This document shows, piece by piece, positions 24,289 through 32,825 of a DNA stretch of 64,000 nt. Source of the stretch: Bacteroidota bacterium (lineage in GTDB: Bacteria > Bacteroidota > JABWAT01); contig JABWAT010000004.1 in the NCBI GenBank assembly GCA_013360915.1, forward strand, positions 1 to 64,000, given 5' to 3'. Every line of letters begins with the position of its first letter. Position 1 is the first letter of the stretch. The position numbers and the translations under genes are program-made. The notes under the pieces are model-generated. The model was given only the letters and a program-made list of their open reading frames with translations, was not told where the DNA came from and did no database searches.

Positions 24289-24867
24289 ATGATCCGACGA
24301 CAACATCTGTTTCTCCTGGTGGTCCTGGTGGCCGCCGTGATTCCCTTCTGGATTCCCACCTGGCATTTTTCTCTTGGGTTGGTGGATGAATCGGATCCGC
24401 CCATGGTATTTGAACTGACAGCGGTTTCACTGGTACTCGATACCAGTTCGGGGACAGGCTTGTTTTCGTTTGAGGCACTGAAGCCCAAGTATTGGTTTAT
24501 CAATACACTGGGACATGCGTTGCTGGTGATTGTTTCTCTGGTGGGTCTGTTTCATCTGAACGTGAAGGGAACCCTGGCCGAACTGACAGTCCAGATACGA
24601 TGGTGCTGGCTGGCCATGCTGGGGATCGGGGCCGTAGCCGGATTTACCGCTCTTCAGGTGTACCAGATCAACCGACATTTTGAGCCCCTTCTGGGGTCGG
24701 TGGCCAATCCCATGGGAGTGGCAGCCAATAACGGACTTTTCCTTCTTTCATCTCCCACCCCTGCCTTTTTTATTGTGACCGGAGTGGCATTTCTGGCTGT
24801 GGCAGGAGCCATTATTTCTGTTCAGTTAGACATCCGACGCATACAGGCCAGTTCCCGGATCCGGTAA
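24289..24867 (+). CDS. Four-helix membrane protein, DUF4293-like
   Basis: The protein has 192 residues with membrane helices at about 6-24, 73-91, 103-122 and 158-177. The MIRRQHLFLLVVLVAAVIPF start and the placement of a periplasmic loop between helices 1 and 2 resemble DUF4293 proteins of Bacteroidota and relatives, a family without known function. The stop TAA is directly followed by the ATG of the alanine dehydrogenase gene, so the two are translated from one message. The match to DUF4293 is by pattern and could be wrong. Confidence 0.5.
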   Translation: MIRRQHLFLLVVLVAAVIPFWIPTWHFSLGLVDESDPPMVFELTAVSLVLDTSSGTGLFSFEALKPKYWFINTLGHALLVIVSLVGLFHLNVKGTLAELTVQIRWCWLAMLGIGAVAGFTALQVYQINRHFEPLLGSVANPMGVAANNGLFLLSSPTPAFFIVTGVAFLAVAGAIISVQLDIRRIQASSRIR

Positions 24868-26082
24868 ATGCTATACAAAGACCTGCTCAACATTCAGGAA
24901 GAGGTGGTCCTGAGCCCACAGGAGCAGATACGGATTTTTGATCCTGCCCGTAATGAACTTGCAATTGGTGTTCCGAAAGAGCGGACCAGCGAAGAGCGCC
25001 GGGTCAGCCTCACTCCACCCGCCATCCGCACGCTCGTTCAGCGCGGACACAAAGTGTTTGTTGAGCGGGGTGCAGGTGCCGACAGTCATTATTCTGATGA
25101 TGAGTATGCTTCGGCAGGAGCCTTCATCGTGTACAGCCCTGATGAGCTGTTTAATAAATCGACGCTGATTGTCAAAGTTCTGCCCCTGACCGAAGAGGAA
25201 TGCAGCCTTATCAAGCCCAACCAGGTGGTGATTTCGGCTCTTAATCTAGGGACACTGAGAAAGAACTACTTCAGGACACTCATTGACAAGCAGGTCACCG
25301 GTATCGCATTCGAATACATTGAAGATCAGGCCAGGGAGTTACCGGTGGTCAGGGTGCTGAGTGAGATTGCCGGCATGATGAGTATTCAGATTGCGGCCCG
25401 CTATCTGGAATCGGATAAAAAAGGACGTGGCATCCTGCTGGGGGCGATTGCCGGCATTCCGCCGGCCACCGTGGTTATCCTCGGTGCGGGAACTGTGGGA
25501 GAGTCGGCAGCCCGCAGCGCCTTGGGTGCCGGTGCCCAGGTGATGATTCTTGACCGGGATCTGGGACGGTTGCGCGAAGTGGATCAGCGGCTGGACCGGC
25601 GTGTGGTGACTGCCATTTCCAATATGCACTTTCTGAACAAGGTGGTCCGGTTTGCAGATGTTCTGATCGGGGCCATTGCCGTCCGCGGTCAGAAAAACCC
25701 CTACATCATTACCGAGGACATGGTCAAGGCCATGAAACCCGGGTCGGTGATTCTGGATATTTCCATCGATCAGGGTGGGTGCATTGAGACCAGCAGGCCG
25801 ACCTCCATGTCCAATCCGGTGTTTGTTAAACACGGAATCACCCATTTCTGCGTACCGAATATCAATTCATTCGTGGCCCGAACCAGCAGCACCGCCCTGA
25901 CCAACGCCTTGCTTCCTTTTCTTCTGGATATTGGTGACCAACCCGATATGAATACTGCACTTTGGAAAAACCTTCCGTTGAGAAACGGAACCTATGTATA
26001 CCGGGGTTATTGCACCAAGACCAGTCTGACCGATTTGTTTTCGGTTCCTTTCCGTGACATTGAATTGCTGCTCAGTGAGTAG
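24868..26082 (+). CDS. ald: Alanine dehydrogenase
   Basis: The protein has 404 residues. It catalyses reversible oxidative deamination of L-alanine to pyruvate and ammonia with NAD. Family features: IGVPKERTSEERRVSLTP with the substrate-binding Arg, a KVLPL block with the conserved Lys, the NAD fold VVILGAGTVGESAARSALG at about 209-227, and SISIDQGGC-like DISIDQGGCIETS followed by FCVPNINSFVARTSS. About 30 residues precede the usual start of the family, a feature of the longer Bacteroidota-type enzyme. The gene follows nrf-derived ammonia genes and could assimilate that ammonia; inference only. Confidence 0.88.
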   Translation: MLYKDLLNIQEEVVLSPQEQIRIFDPARNELAIGVPKERTSEERRVSLTPPAIRTLVQRGHKVFVERGAGADSHYSDDEYASAGAFIVYSPDELFNKSTLIVKVLPLTEEECSLIKPNQVVISALNLGTLRKNYFRTLIDKQVTGIAFEYIEDQARELPVVRVLSEIAGMMSIQIAARYLESDKKGRGILLGAIAGIPPATVVILGAGTVGESAARSALGAGAQVMILDRDLGRLREVDQRLDRRVVTAISNMHFLNKVVRFADVLIGAIAVRGQKNPYIITEDMVKAMKPGSVILDISIDQGGCIETSRPTSMSNPVFVKHGITHFCVPNINSFVARTSSTALTNALLPFLLDIGDQPDMNTALWKNLPLRNGTYVYRGYCTKTSLTDLFSVPFRDIELLLSE

Positions 26083-26085
26083 CGG

Positions 26086-27822
26086 TTACCACTCCAGAAC
26101 CAGCATCGTCCAGTAATCAAGTGTGGGAAGGGTGACCGTCACACGGCCACTTTCCATTTGTGCATCCAGCAGGAACGGGTCACCAAACCGGTGATCGGGA
26201 GAAGCGGCCCACACTTTCTTAACCGGATCTCCCGTTTGAATAACCACCTTCAGATTGACCAATTTCATCGGTGGATACCGGTTCGCATTGGTATCGCGCC
26301 AGTCGAGAGAGGCGTTGTTACTGAAATTGAGCAGGTGGATCACCTGACGGTTGGAAAACCGGCGACCGATGGCGGAAATCTTTCCTGCGACCGGTGGCCA
26401 TTGATTAATGGTGACAGCCTGGTCTGGTGCTGTGACCGTCACGGCGTTCAGGGATCCGCCATCCCGGAGAATATTCTGGTAACCAGTCAGAAAATCGTAG
26501 AAGGTGGTGAGCCGGTACGTCAGTCCGGCAGGCATTTTCAGGTTGTTATTCGGAAAGTATTCCTTGCCAAGCATGTGTTCGCCGAGTTCGATGTGAGATC
26601 CGCCAAAGGCAAAAATGACGGCATTGGCCATGAGAACTCCCGGTGTATTGAATTCGCCCGGTGAACTGGCCTTGTCATAATTCAGGTAAGCAGCCAGTAC
26701 CGTCCGCTTTTTACCGCCGGAATACTGTTCATTGGTGGTGATCATCCGTGCAAGGTCGGCATAGCCGTTGTTGGGGGACCAGACCTCGGTGTAGAGGAAT
26801 CCGACATCGGTGGAGGCAATCTGCGACTGGCCGTACTGATTAACGGCGTTAAAGACCAGATCCTTTTCGGAGTGGGCCGATTTCATGGCTGCGATGAAGC
26901 CGGGAAACAATCCGGTCAGTGCAACGGTTTTTCCATCATAATCATACAGGGTTCCCCGGTCTCCCAGCTGATCAATATGAAATCCGTCAAAGGGATAGAC
27001 TGCATACACATCGTCATTCCGCTGAGCCAGCCAGGTGGTCCATTCCGTCAGGCCGGGATGAACCACATAAATGTCTGAGAGAAAGGGAGGTTTCGGAAGG
27101 ACGTGAAGATCGGGTTGTGCATGAGATTTGTCCTTATAAAGGAACCAGGTGGCCGGAACCCCCTCAGATTGGGCTGTTGAGGTGGCTCCATATGCCAGAT
27201 TGTAGGAAAGGGCCTTCATATTCCGGTTGTGAGCCTCGGTTATATACCGGCTGACGGTGGATCGGTGGTTGGTCCGGTTGATGATATCCTTCCAGGAGGC
27301 AGCGGGTTCGGACCGGGTTCCGGCCAGAGGAAGGTGATGTCTGAAATGCCAGTCATAAAACTGCAGGCCATTGATCCGGTAGCGGGTAAGTGACCGGATC
27401 ACTTCAGTGACCGGTGCCGATTCGCCGAAGTGGGAAATAAACCCGTATCGGGGGAACCGGGTCCAGTCGGATGAAACATCAATGGCAATCGAAGTCTGTA
27501 CGGTTGAAGCGGGTCCTTCGGGACCAGACAGGGTGATCAGGTAACCTTTGAAATCCTCTGTTGGTGGCATCCAGGTCCACGATGAGCCCGATAGCGGATG
27601 TGAGTGAATCAGACTGTCGAGATGAAAATAGCGGATGGTGTAGCCGCTCCCGGGAAATTCGTTCAGGGTAAAACGGACACTCTCACCGGGAAGGTAAGTG
27701 GCTTTGTCGGTTTCGAGCGTCAGCTGATCGGGATATCCATCAAACCCGGGTTCCTTTTCGCAGCCTGACGAAAGCAATTGGATGACCATGAACCCCAGGA
27801 TCATCGGTCTGATCTTATTCAT
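26086..27822 (-). CDS. GH66 family glycoside hydrolase lipoprotein (dextranase/cycloisomaltooligosaccharide synthase-like)
   Basis: The protein has 578 residues with a lipobox LLSSGC (Cys21). A beta domain (about 30-118) precedes the barrel. GH66 signatures are PRYGFISHFGE (124-134), INGLQFYDWHFRHHLPL (150-166), AVYPFDGFHIDQLGDRG (274-290) with the probable nucleophile Asp284, and LYTEVWSPN with the probable acid/base Glu346. GH66 enzymes cut alpha-1,6-glucan (dextran) internally or cyclise it. Lipidation puts it at the cell surface or periplasm. It is divergent from the porin gene at 27864 with only 41 bases between. Confidence 0.85.
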   Translation of the reverse strand: MNKIRPMILGFMVIQLLSSGCEKEPGFDGYPDQLTLETDKATYLPGESVRFTLNEFPGSGYTIRYFHLDSLIHSHPLSGSSWTWMPPTEDFKGYLITLSGPEGPASTVQTSIAIDVSSDWTRFPRYGFISHFGESAPVTEVIRSLTRYRINGLQFYDWHFRHHLPLAGTRSEPAASWKDIINRTNHRSTVSRYITEAHNRNMKALSYNLAYGATSTAQSEGVPATWFLYKDKSHAQPDLHVLPKPPFLSDIYVVHPGLTEWTTWLAQRNDDVYAVYPFDGFHIDQLGDRGTLYDYDGKTVALTGLFPGFIAAMKSAHSEKDLVFNAVNQYGQSQIASTDVGFLYTEVWSPNNGYADLARMITTNEQYSGGKKRTVLAAYLNYDKASSPGEFNTPGVLMANAVIFAFGGSHIELGEHMLGKEYFPNNNLKMPAGLTYRLTTFYDFLTGYQNILRDGGSLNAVTVTAPDQAVTINQWPPVAGKISAIGRRFSNRQVIHLLNFSNNASLDWRDTNANRYPPMKLVNLKVVIQTGDPVKKVWAASPDHRFGDPFLLDAQMESGRVTVTLPTLDYWTMLVLEW

Positions 27823-27863
27823 GAATTGAGTACCTTTATTTTCTTTCCGTTTCTGGATTTTTC

Positions 27864-28913
27864 ATGATCAACCTATCCCACTTTCTGCTTGTATTTCTGC
27901 TTCTGACCTTCCGGCCGGTGCTTAGTCAGCCTTCTGATCCCACTGCCAGGGAAAAGGACAGCACGCCGGTTATTCCTTCCCTTAAAATCGGGGCCCTGTT
28001 TCAGACCATGGGTGAGTGGTCATCTCAGTCCGGAACCACGTCAAACGGCTTGTATGTGTCAAATATGCGCCTGAAACTGACCGGTGAACCCATTGGAGGA
28101 GTTGGTTATTTCCTGCTGACCAACTTTGTAAAATCCTATTCGCTGCTCGATGCCTATGTCTGGTATCAGAGTCCGGCCGGTTTCAGAGTGGATGCCGGAC
28201 AATTCAGGGCTCCTTACAGTGCCGAATATACCATTATTGCTGGTGAAATCGAGTTTACCGAACGGTCCTTTGTTTCTGACCGTCTGTCGCCGGGCCGGCA
28301 AACCGGACTCATGTTCACCTGGCGGACTGCAGGAAGGGAAGCCCGGGTGAGGGGGGGTGTTTTCAACGGGAATGGCATTGGTTCCGGATTGAAAAATGAT
28401 AACCGGGATTTTCTGTATGTCGCACGGCTGGAATGGTATCCGGTTCCACGGCAGGCCGGCTGGTCACTGACCGAACCCATCACTGAATTCGGATTGAATG
28501 CCGCCCGGTCTTCCGATCAATCGGTTCGTCTGGCCGGGGCACCTGATCAGCAGGAACTGGCTGCCTTTTCCGGAATCCGCACGTTGCTGGGAGGGGACTT
28601 CCGGCATCAGAAGGGAGATTGGCTTCTGAGTGGCGAATACACGCGACTTATTGCGGACCGTCGTGAATTGAGCACCATCCGGGTGGATGGTTTTCACCTG
28701 ACCGGAGGCTATTTACTTCATCCCGACCTGCAGTTTCTGTTACGGGTTCAGTCGATCAGTCATGATGGGTACGGGAACCGGTTGTCTGAATGGGTGACGG
28801 GCCTGAACTGGTTTCCCTCGCCGATTACCAAATGCCAGTTAAATGTGGCGTGGCGGGAAGAGGAAACAGGTGCGGCGGCTCGTGTGACAGCGAAATGGCA
28901 GGTGATGTTCTAG
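27864..28913 (+). CDS. Phosphate-selective-type porin (OprO/OprP-like)
   Basis: The protein has 349 residues with a signal peptide (about 1-21, PVLSQ). Beta-barrel strands and the blocks GGVGYFLLTNFVKSYSLLDAYVWY, FRVDAGQFRAPYSAEY and a SDRLSPGRQTGLMF motif match the OprO/OprP family, in which a FrapF-like segment contacts the barrel wall. Family members import phosphate or other small solutes; substrate is not set by these blocks. Shares a 41-base divergent promoter region with the GH66 gene, which suggests a role in oligosaccharide or phosphate uptake linked to glucan use. Confidence 0.75.
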   Translation: MINLSHFLLVFLLLTFRPVLSQPSDPTAREKDSTPVIPSLKIGALFQTMGEWSSQSGTTSNGLYVSNMRLKLTGEPIGGVGYFLLTNFVKSYSLLDAYVWYQSPAGFRVDAGQFRAPYSAEYTIIAGEIEFTERSFVSDRLSPGRQTGLMFTWRTAGREARVRGGVFNGNGIGSGLKNDNRDFLYVARLEWYPVPRQAGWSLTEPITEFGLNAARSSDQSVRLAGAPDQQELAAFSGIRTLLGGDFRHQKGDWLLSGEYTRLIADRRELSTIRVDGFHLTGGYLLHPDLQFLLRVQSISHDGYGNRLSEWVTGLNWFPSPITKCQLNVAWREEETGAAARVTAKWQVMF

Positions 28914-28914
28914 A

Positions 28915-28950
28915 AAAAAAAAGGCTGTCCGTTTGATGGACAGCCTTTAA
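28915..28950. terminator. Bidirectional Rho-independent terminator
   Basis: AAGGCTGTCC (28921-28930) and GGACAGCCTT (28938-28947) are a perfect 10-bp stem with a 7-base loop, with A-run on the left and TTTAA on the right. It lies between the converging porin and subtilase genes and can stop both. Confidence 0.9.
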
Positions 28951-28970
28951 AGTTGGTAATTCCGGAAGGA

Positions 28971-30368
28971 TCAGAATCCGCTGACGTTCAGTCGTCCGCC
29001 GGTAGAAACTTTTCCGTTAAGAGAGGCAGTCGGAACCACACTGCTCAGGATCGCGCTTTTGATCTGAGCGGCAGTAGCGCCGGGATGAGTGGAGGCATAG
29101 AGTGCTGCTGCACCGCTCACGTGCGGAGTAGCCATGGATGTGCCATTGTAGCTGGCATATCCTGAAACGACTTTGCCTTTGGAGCTTTTAGGCACAGATG
29201 ACCAGATTCCCGACCCTGGTGCACCAATATCCACGCTGGTTGCACCATATTGTGAAAAGCTGGAAAGTCCGCCCGTGCTGGTAATGGAAGCCACTGCAAT
29301 AACGTTAGCACTGGTATATCCGGATGGATAGCTGGGTGTTGCATCATTGTTGGTTCCGCTGTTTCCGGCGGCTGCGATAAACAGGATGCCGGCTGCATTG
29401 GCACGTTCAACGGCATCGGCCAGAGCCTGGGAATAGCCGCCACCGCCCCATGAATTGTTTGTGGCAACCAGGTTGATGCCATGACGGGTTTTCAGGTCGG
29501 TGAAGTAATCAACGGCTTTAATGGCATTTGCAGTGGTACCGCCACGGCTGCCGAGGAATTTGGCGCTCAGTAATTTTACGCTCCATACCACACCGGCCAC
29601 TCCTTTACCGTTTCCGCCAACGCCACCGATGGTGCCGGCCACGTGTGTTCCGTGGTCATCTCCCACTCCATCAAAAACGGTGTTGTTATTTCCGTCGAAA
29701 TCCCATCCGTACACATCGTCAACCAGACCATTGCCGTCATCATCGCGGCCGTTTCCGGCTATTTCACCAGGGTTGGTACCCGCATTGGCGACCAGATCCT
29801 CGTGTGTATACATGTATCCTTCATCAATGATGCCGATCCAAACGGTGTTGGATCCGGTTTTGCCGGCGGCCCAGGCTTCAGCGGCCTGACTTCCATACTG
29901 ATTGGCAGGTGAGGAGCCATCCCCATACATGCCCCACAGGGAGCCATTGGTGTAATAGGTGTCATTTGAGGTGGCCTGATGCTGATAAATGTAGTTGGGC
30001 TCGGCATAGTCAACCACACCGGAAGCAATCAGTTTCTGAATAGCTGTCTGAACACCCAGACCTGTTTTAAGAACGGTGATGCCTTCAGAAATACCGGCCG
30101 ATTTCATGCTGGCAGTATGGATGGTTTCCTTCACTTCGGAATTAACGGCCCGAAGGACCGAACTTCGCTGGGAAGCCAGAGTTCCGGCTTTAAATTTTAC
30201 CAGCACTTCACCGGTTACAAATTCGTTATCCAGGGCTGCATATTTGACTTTGCCCATGGAGGCTGTTTCGCCCGCTGATTCGGTCTGAGACATCGAAGCG
30301 GGATCACTGCAACCGACTGCCATCAGAGAGAGAGCAAGTCCGGTTGAAAAAAGAAGCGATTTATTCAT
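28971..30368 (-). CDS. Lipoprotein subtilisin-like serine protease (S8)
   Basis: The protein has 465 residues. The lipobox LMAVGC places lipidated Cys at 20. A prodomain (about 45-130, ending VVDYAEPNYIYQHQ) of the fervidolysin-like type is followed by the protease domain with the triad Asp182 (GIIDEG), His239 (GDDHGTHVAG), Ser411 (NGTSMATPHVSG) and the oxyanion Asn336 (AAGNSG). So the active site is intact. The protease would be matured by removing the prodomain and stay tethered at the membrane surface. It runs convergent with the porin; its promoter lies in the 300-base gap upstream. Confidence 0.93.
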   Translation of the reverse strand: MNKSLLFSTGLALSLMAVGCSDPASMSQTESAGETASMGKVKYAALDNEFVTGEVLVKFKAGTLASQRSSVLRAVNSEVKETIHTASMKSAGISEGITVLKTGLGVQTAIQKLIASGVVDYAEPNYIYQHQATSNDTYYTNGSLWGMYGDGSSPANQYGSQAAEAWAAGKTGSNTVWIGIIDEGYMYTHEDLVANAGTNPGEIAGNGRDDDGNGLVDDVYGWDFDGNNNTVFDGVGDDHGTHVAGTIGGVGGNGKGVAGVVWSVKLLSAKFLGSRGGTTANAIKAVDYFTDLKTRHGINLVATNNSWGGGGYSQALADAVERANAAGILFIAAAGNSGTNNDATPSYPSGYTSANVIAVASITSTGGLSSFSQYGATSVDIGAPGSGIWSSVPKSSKGKVVSGYASYNGTSMATPHVSGAAALYASTHPGATAAQIKSAILSSVVPTASLNGKVSTGGRLNVSGF

Positions 30369-30666
30369 GAGTTTCCTTTCAGAGCGTGTTACAATGGTTT
30401 GTTTCGGCTGATCCTGGTTCCACTCCGGAAGCGGATCTGGTCATGAGGTGTTTCCAAACTTTTGAAACCACCCCGGTATTCAGGTCTTTTTTAAGGTAAA
30501 CAAAGGTTTAATCTTAATATATAAAGACCACGTGCATTTACAGATGGAACCAAAGGTAGGGCTGGTTCCATTACTTGTCAAGAAGTTGTAAAAATTTATT
30601 TCTGCAAACAAACAGACATGATGATCTTTTTATAAACAAGAAGAGAGGATGTGGGGCGGAGGCCGA
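30369..30666. other. Intergenic stretch with no gene, subtilase promoter region
   Basis: I see no gene on either strand. It lies upstream of the subtilase and downstream of the radical SAM gene, both on minus strand. The DNA next to the subtilase is of normal composition, then AT-rich at 30480-30640, which could hold the promoter of the subtilase. No clear terminator hairpin or operator stands out. Confidence 0.4.
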
Positions 30667-31896
30667 TCAGATCAGAAAGAAACGGGTGGGATACTTTCTG
30701 GCATTCAATTCCGGATTGATCCGTGCGATGTCCTGTTTCCACAACAGGAAATCAGCTTCCAGTTCGTCGGGGGACAGGAAATCCGTTCCGAACGGGTAAT
30801 GCGACGGAGCAAGGGATTGATTAAAAATGGAAAGCTGAATCCGGTCTTCAGGTCCGAGGTCGAGGTGGCTGATCAGTTTCATGGAGGCTTCCCGGTGGCG
30901 GTCACGCCAGGAGTGACCCCCAAGACCGATGAGGAAAATCAGCTGCAGGGTAAAACCAGCCGATTTGATCCGGTTGATGGTGGAAGCAATGAGGTCGGCA
31001 GGATAGGGTTTGCCCACTGCATTGAGCAGATCGGTATGACCCGACTCGATTCCGATGGCAATATCGGTCAGTCCAGAGGAGCGAAGAGCTCTCCAGTCTG
31101 AATTGCTTCGCTGATCGGCGGTGAATCCATCCATAAAGCTTCCGATACGGCTGACCCGGAACCGGGGATAGACCAACTGAATCCGGTTTATCCAATCCTG
31201 CAGTTCATCCATCAGAAAAAGGAACCGGCGGTTCGGAATGGCGAGTGCATTGGCCTCACCGATGAAGATATCCCGGCGGGCGGTGATTCCTTCACCGAGG
31301 AAATCTGAAATGGTATTCAGGTGTTCATTCACTTCCGGCACGTTTTTAATCCGGAATCGTCTGTCCTTATAAAAGCTGCAGAAGGAACAGTCATCGTAGC
31401 TGCAACCGGTGGAAAAGTTCACAATGACCGATTGATAGAACTCGGGAGGAACAATGGGAATATGACCCCAGATGGACCGGAACTGTTCCAGGTTATAGCC
31501 GATGTTTCGGGCAAAGAGAACGGGCCTCAGCATGAATTCCCTGATGGGAATGGGATCGCAATCGATGAACCGGACATCCATATTGGTATCAGGAGCAGCC
31601 AGCCAGGATTGCCACTCAACACTCCAGTCCTTCAGTTTCTGGTCCCGGTTTTCATCGGTGAGAAAGTGATCATACCGGTCCGGATTGGAGGATCGGAAGA
31701 GCAGATTGCCATCAAGGCCCATCCGGTAATGGTCGCCGTGGTCCGAGAAGCCGATCAGACGACCGTTGTAATCAAAATGAAACTGTCTGACCGGGTCGGT
31801 TAAGACACTGATCGAGGTTGGTTTCACATTGATCTGAAGTCCGGCCTGACCGTTTGACTGATCTTTACTTTCTATCATGAAAAGAGGATATTCCAA
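30667..31896 (-). CDS. Radical SAM protein with an extra N-terminal domain
   Basis: The protein has 409 residues. Residues about 150-340 form a radical SAM barrel. The cluster motif is GCSYDDCSFC, i.e. CX4CX2C rather than the usual CX3CX2C; the same spacing occurs in a GCSHNKCTFC-type subgroup of the COG1032-like enzymes. A later block reads DIAIGIESGHTDLLNAVGKP with the GxE..h pattern of the family. The first 90 residues (FDYNGRLIGFSDHGDHYRMG) are outside the barrel and unfamiliar. Reaction and substrate unknown. No binding-partner gene is adjacent. Confidence 0.8.
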   Translation of the reverse strand: MEYPLFMIESKDQSNGQAGLQINVKPTSISVLTDPVRQFHFDYNGRLIGFSDHGDHYRMGLDGNLLFRSSNPDRYDHFLTDENRDQKLKDWSVEWQSWLAAPDTNMDVRFIDCDPIPIREFMLRPVLFARNIGYNLEQFRSIWGHIPIVPPEFYQSVIVNFSTGCSYDDCSFCSFYKDRRFRIKNVPEVNEHLNTISDFLGEGITARRDIFIGEANALAIPNRRFLFLMDELQDWINRIQLVYPRFRVSRIGSFMDGFTADQRSNSDWRALRSSGLTDIAIGIESGHTDLLNAVGKPYPADLIASTINRIKSAGFTLQLIFLIGLGGHSWRDRHREASMKLISHLDLGPEDRIQLSIFNQSLAPSHYPFGTDFLSPDELEADFLLWKQDIARINPELNARKYPTRFFLI

Positions 31897-32012
31897 TGTA
31901 GCTTTAATGCAGATTTCGGGTTTTCCAACGGAATTTTAATTTAAACCCCGAAATCGGCCTGTTTTCATCTAACTTGCTAAACATTTAATCGCGATACAAT
32001 CGCCTGCCGACT

Positions 32013-32816
32013 ATGACTTCCGAGATTAATCAACATTTAATTGAGCCGGTGCAGCTGACGCCCATTGGAGTGATCCGGTCTCCCTATCAGGAAAAGTACT
32101 CGGCTCCGCGTCAGCCGGGGGTGGAAGTCAGTGAACAAACCGGGGTGATTGAGCTGATTCCCGGCGTTCAACCGGGGACCTCGCTTCGGGATCTGGCCGG
32201 ATTCAGTCACCTGTGGGTCATTTCATGGTTTCATCAGGCAGAAGGCTGGAATCCGATGGTCAAGCCGCCGCGCGGATCGTCGGTCAAGCGGGGTGTGTTT
32301 GCCACCCGGAGTCCGCACCGGCCGAATCCCATCGGGTTATCTCTGGTCAAAATTATCAGCATCCGTAAAAACCGGATTACGGTTTCGGGAATCGATTTGC
32401 TCGATGGCACCCCGGTGCTGGATATCAAACCCTACCTTCCAGCCGTTGAAGCGAAGCCCGATGCAACCTCGGGCTGGATCTCTCCGCAGAGCAATGATGA
32501 TACTTCCCGGGTTTTTACGGTTGCATGGTCTCTGATGGCTTTGCGTCAGCTTTCCTGGCTGGAGCAGCATGGCATCACCGGGTTCCGGGCAAGGGCTCTT
32601 CTGGTGCTCTCCACCGATCCGTTCCCTCACCCCTACAAGCGAATCCGGCAGCAGGCCGATGGGTCGCTGGTCATGGCCTGGAAAGACTGGAGGCTCTCTT
32701 TTCTGAGGCAGGAGCAAACGATTCAGGTTCAAAAAGTGTTCTCAGGATATGCTCAGACACCGAAGCCGGATCTCCACCGGCAGTTTGAGATGGAATTTAT
32801 AGGAATGGATGACTGA
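32013..32816 (+). CDS. trmO: tRNA (N6-threonylcarbamoyladenosine37-N6)-methyltransferase TrmO
   Basis: The protein has 267 residues. TrmO (formerly TsaA/YaeB) methylates t6A37 of tRNA-Thr using S-adenosylmethionine. Family blocks are PIGVIRSPYQEKYSAPRQPG at the N-terminus, LAGFSHLWVISWFHQA, RGVFATRSPHRPNPIGLSLVKI (quoted in part) near 90-112 and DLLDGTPVLDIKPYLP near 130-146, with the conserved Arg/Ser/His of the fold. The C-terminal domain of about 90 residues is also as in the E. coli type. Followed by the OxyR-like gene 9 bases later, so they may share a transcript. Confidence 0.93.
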   Translation: MTSEINQHLIEPVQLTPIGVIRSPYQEKYSAPRQPGVEVSEQTGVIELIPGVQPGTSLRDLAGFSHLWVISWFHQAEGWNPMVKPPRGSSVKRGVFATRSPHRPNPIGLSLVKIISIRKNRITVSGIDLLDGTPVLDIKPYLPAVEAKPDATSGWISPQSNDDTSRVFTVAWSLMALRQLSWLEQHGITGFRARALLVLSTDPFPHPYKRIRQQADGSLVMAWKDWRLSFLRQEQTIQVQKVFSGYAQTPKPDLHRQFEMEFIGMDD

Positions 32817-32825
32817 AGCCTGGCC

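Noticed and set aside
29521-29889. Plus-strand Pro/Arg-rich frames opposite the subtilase
   Set aside because: Shadow of the S8 gene, which has an intact catalytic triad on the minus strand.
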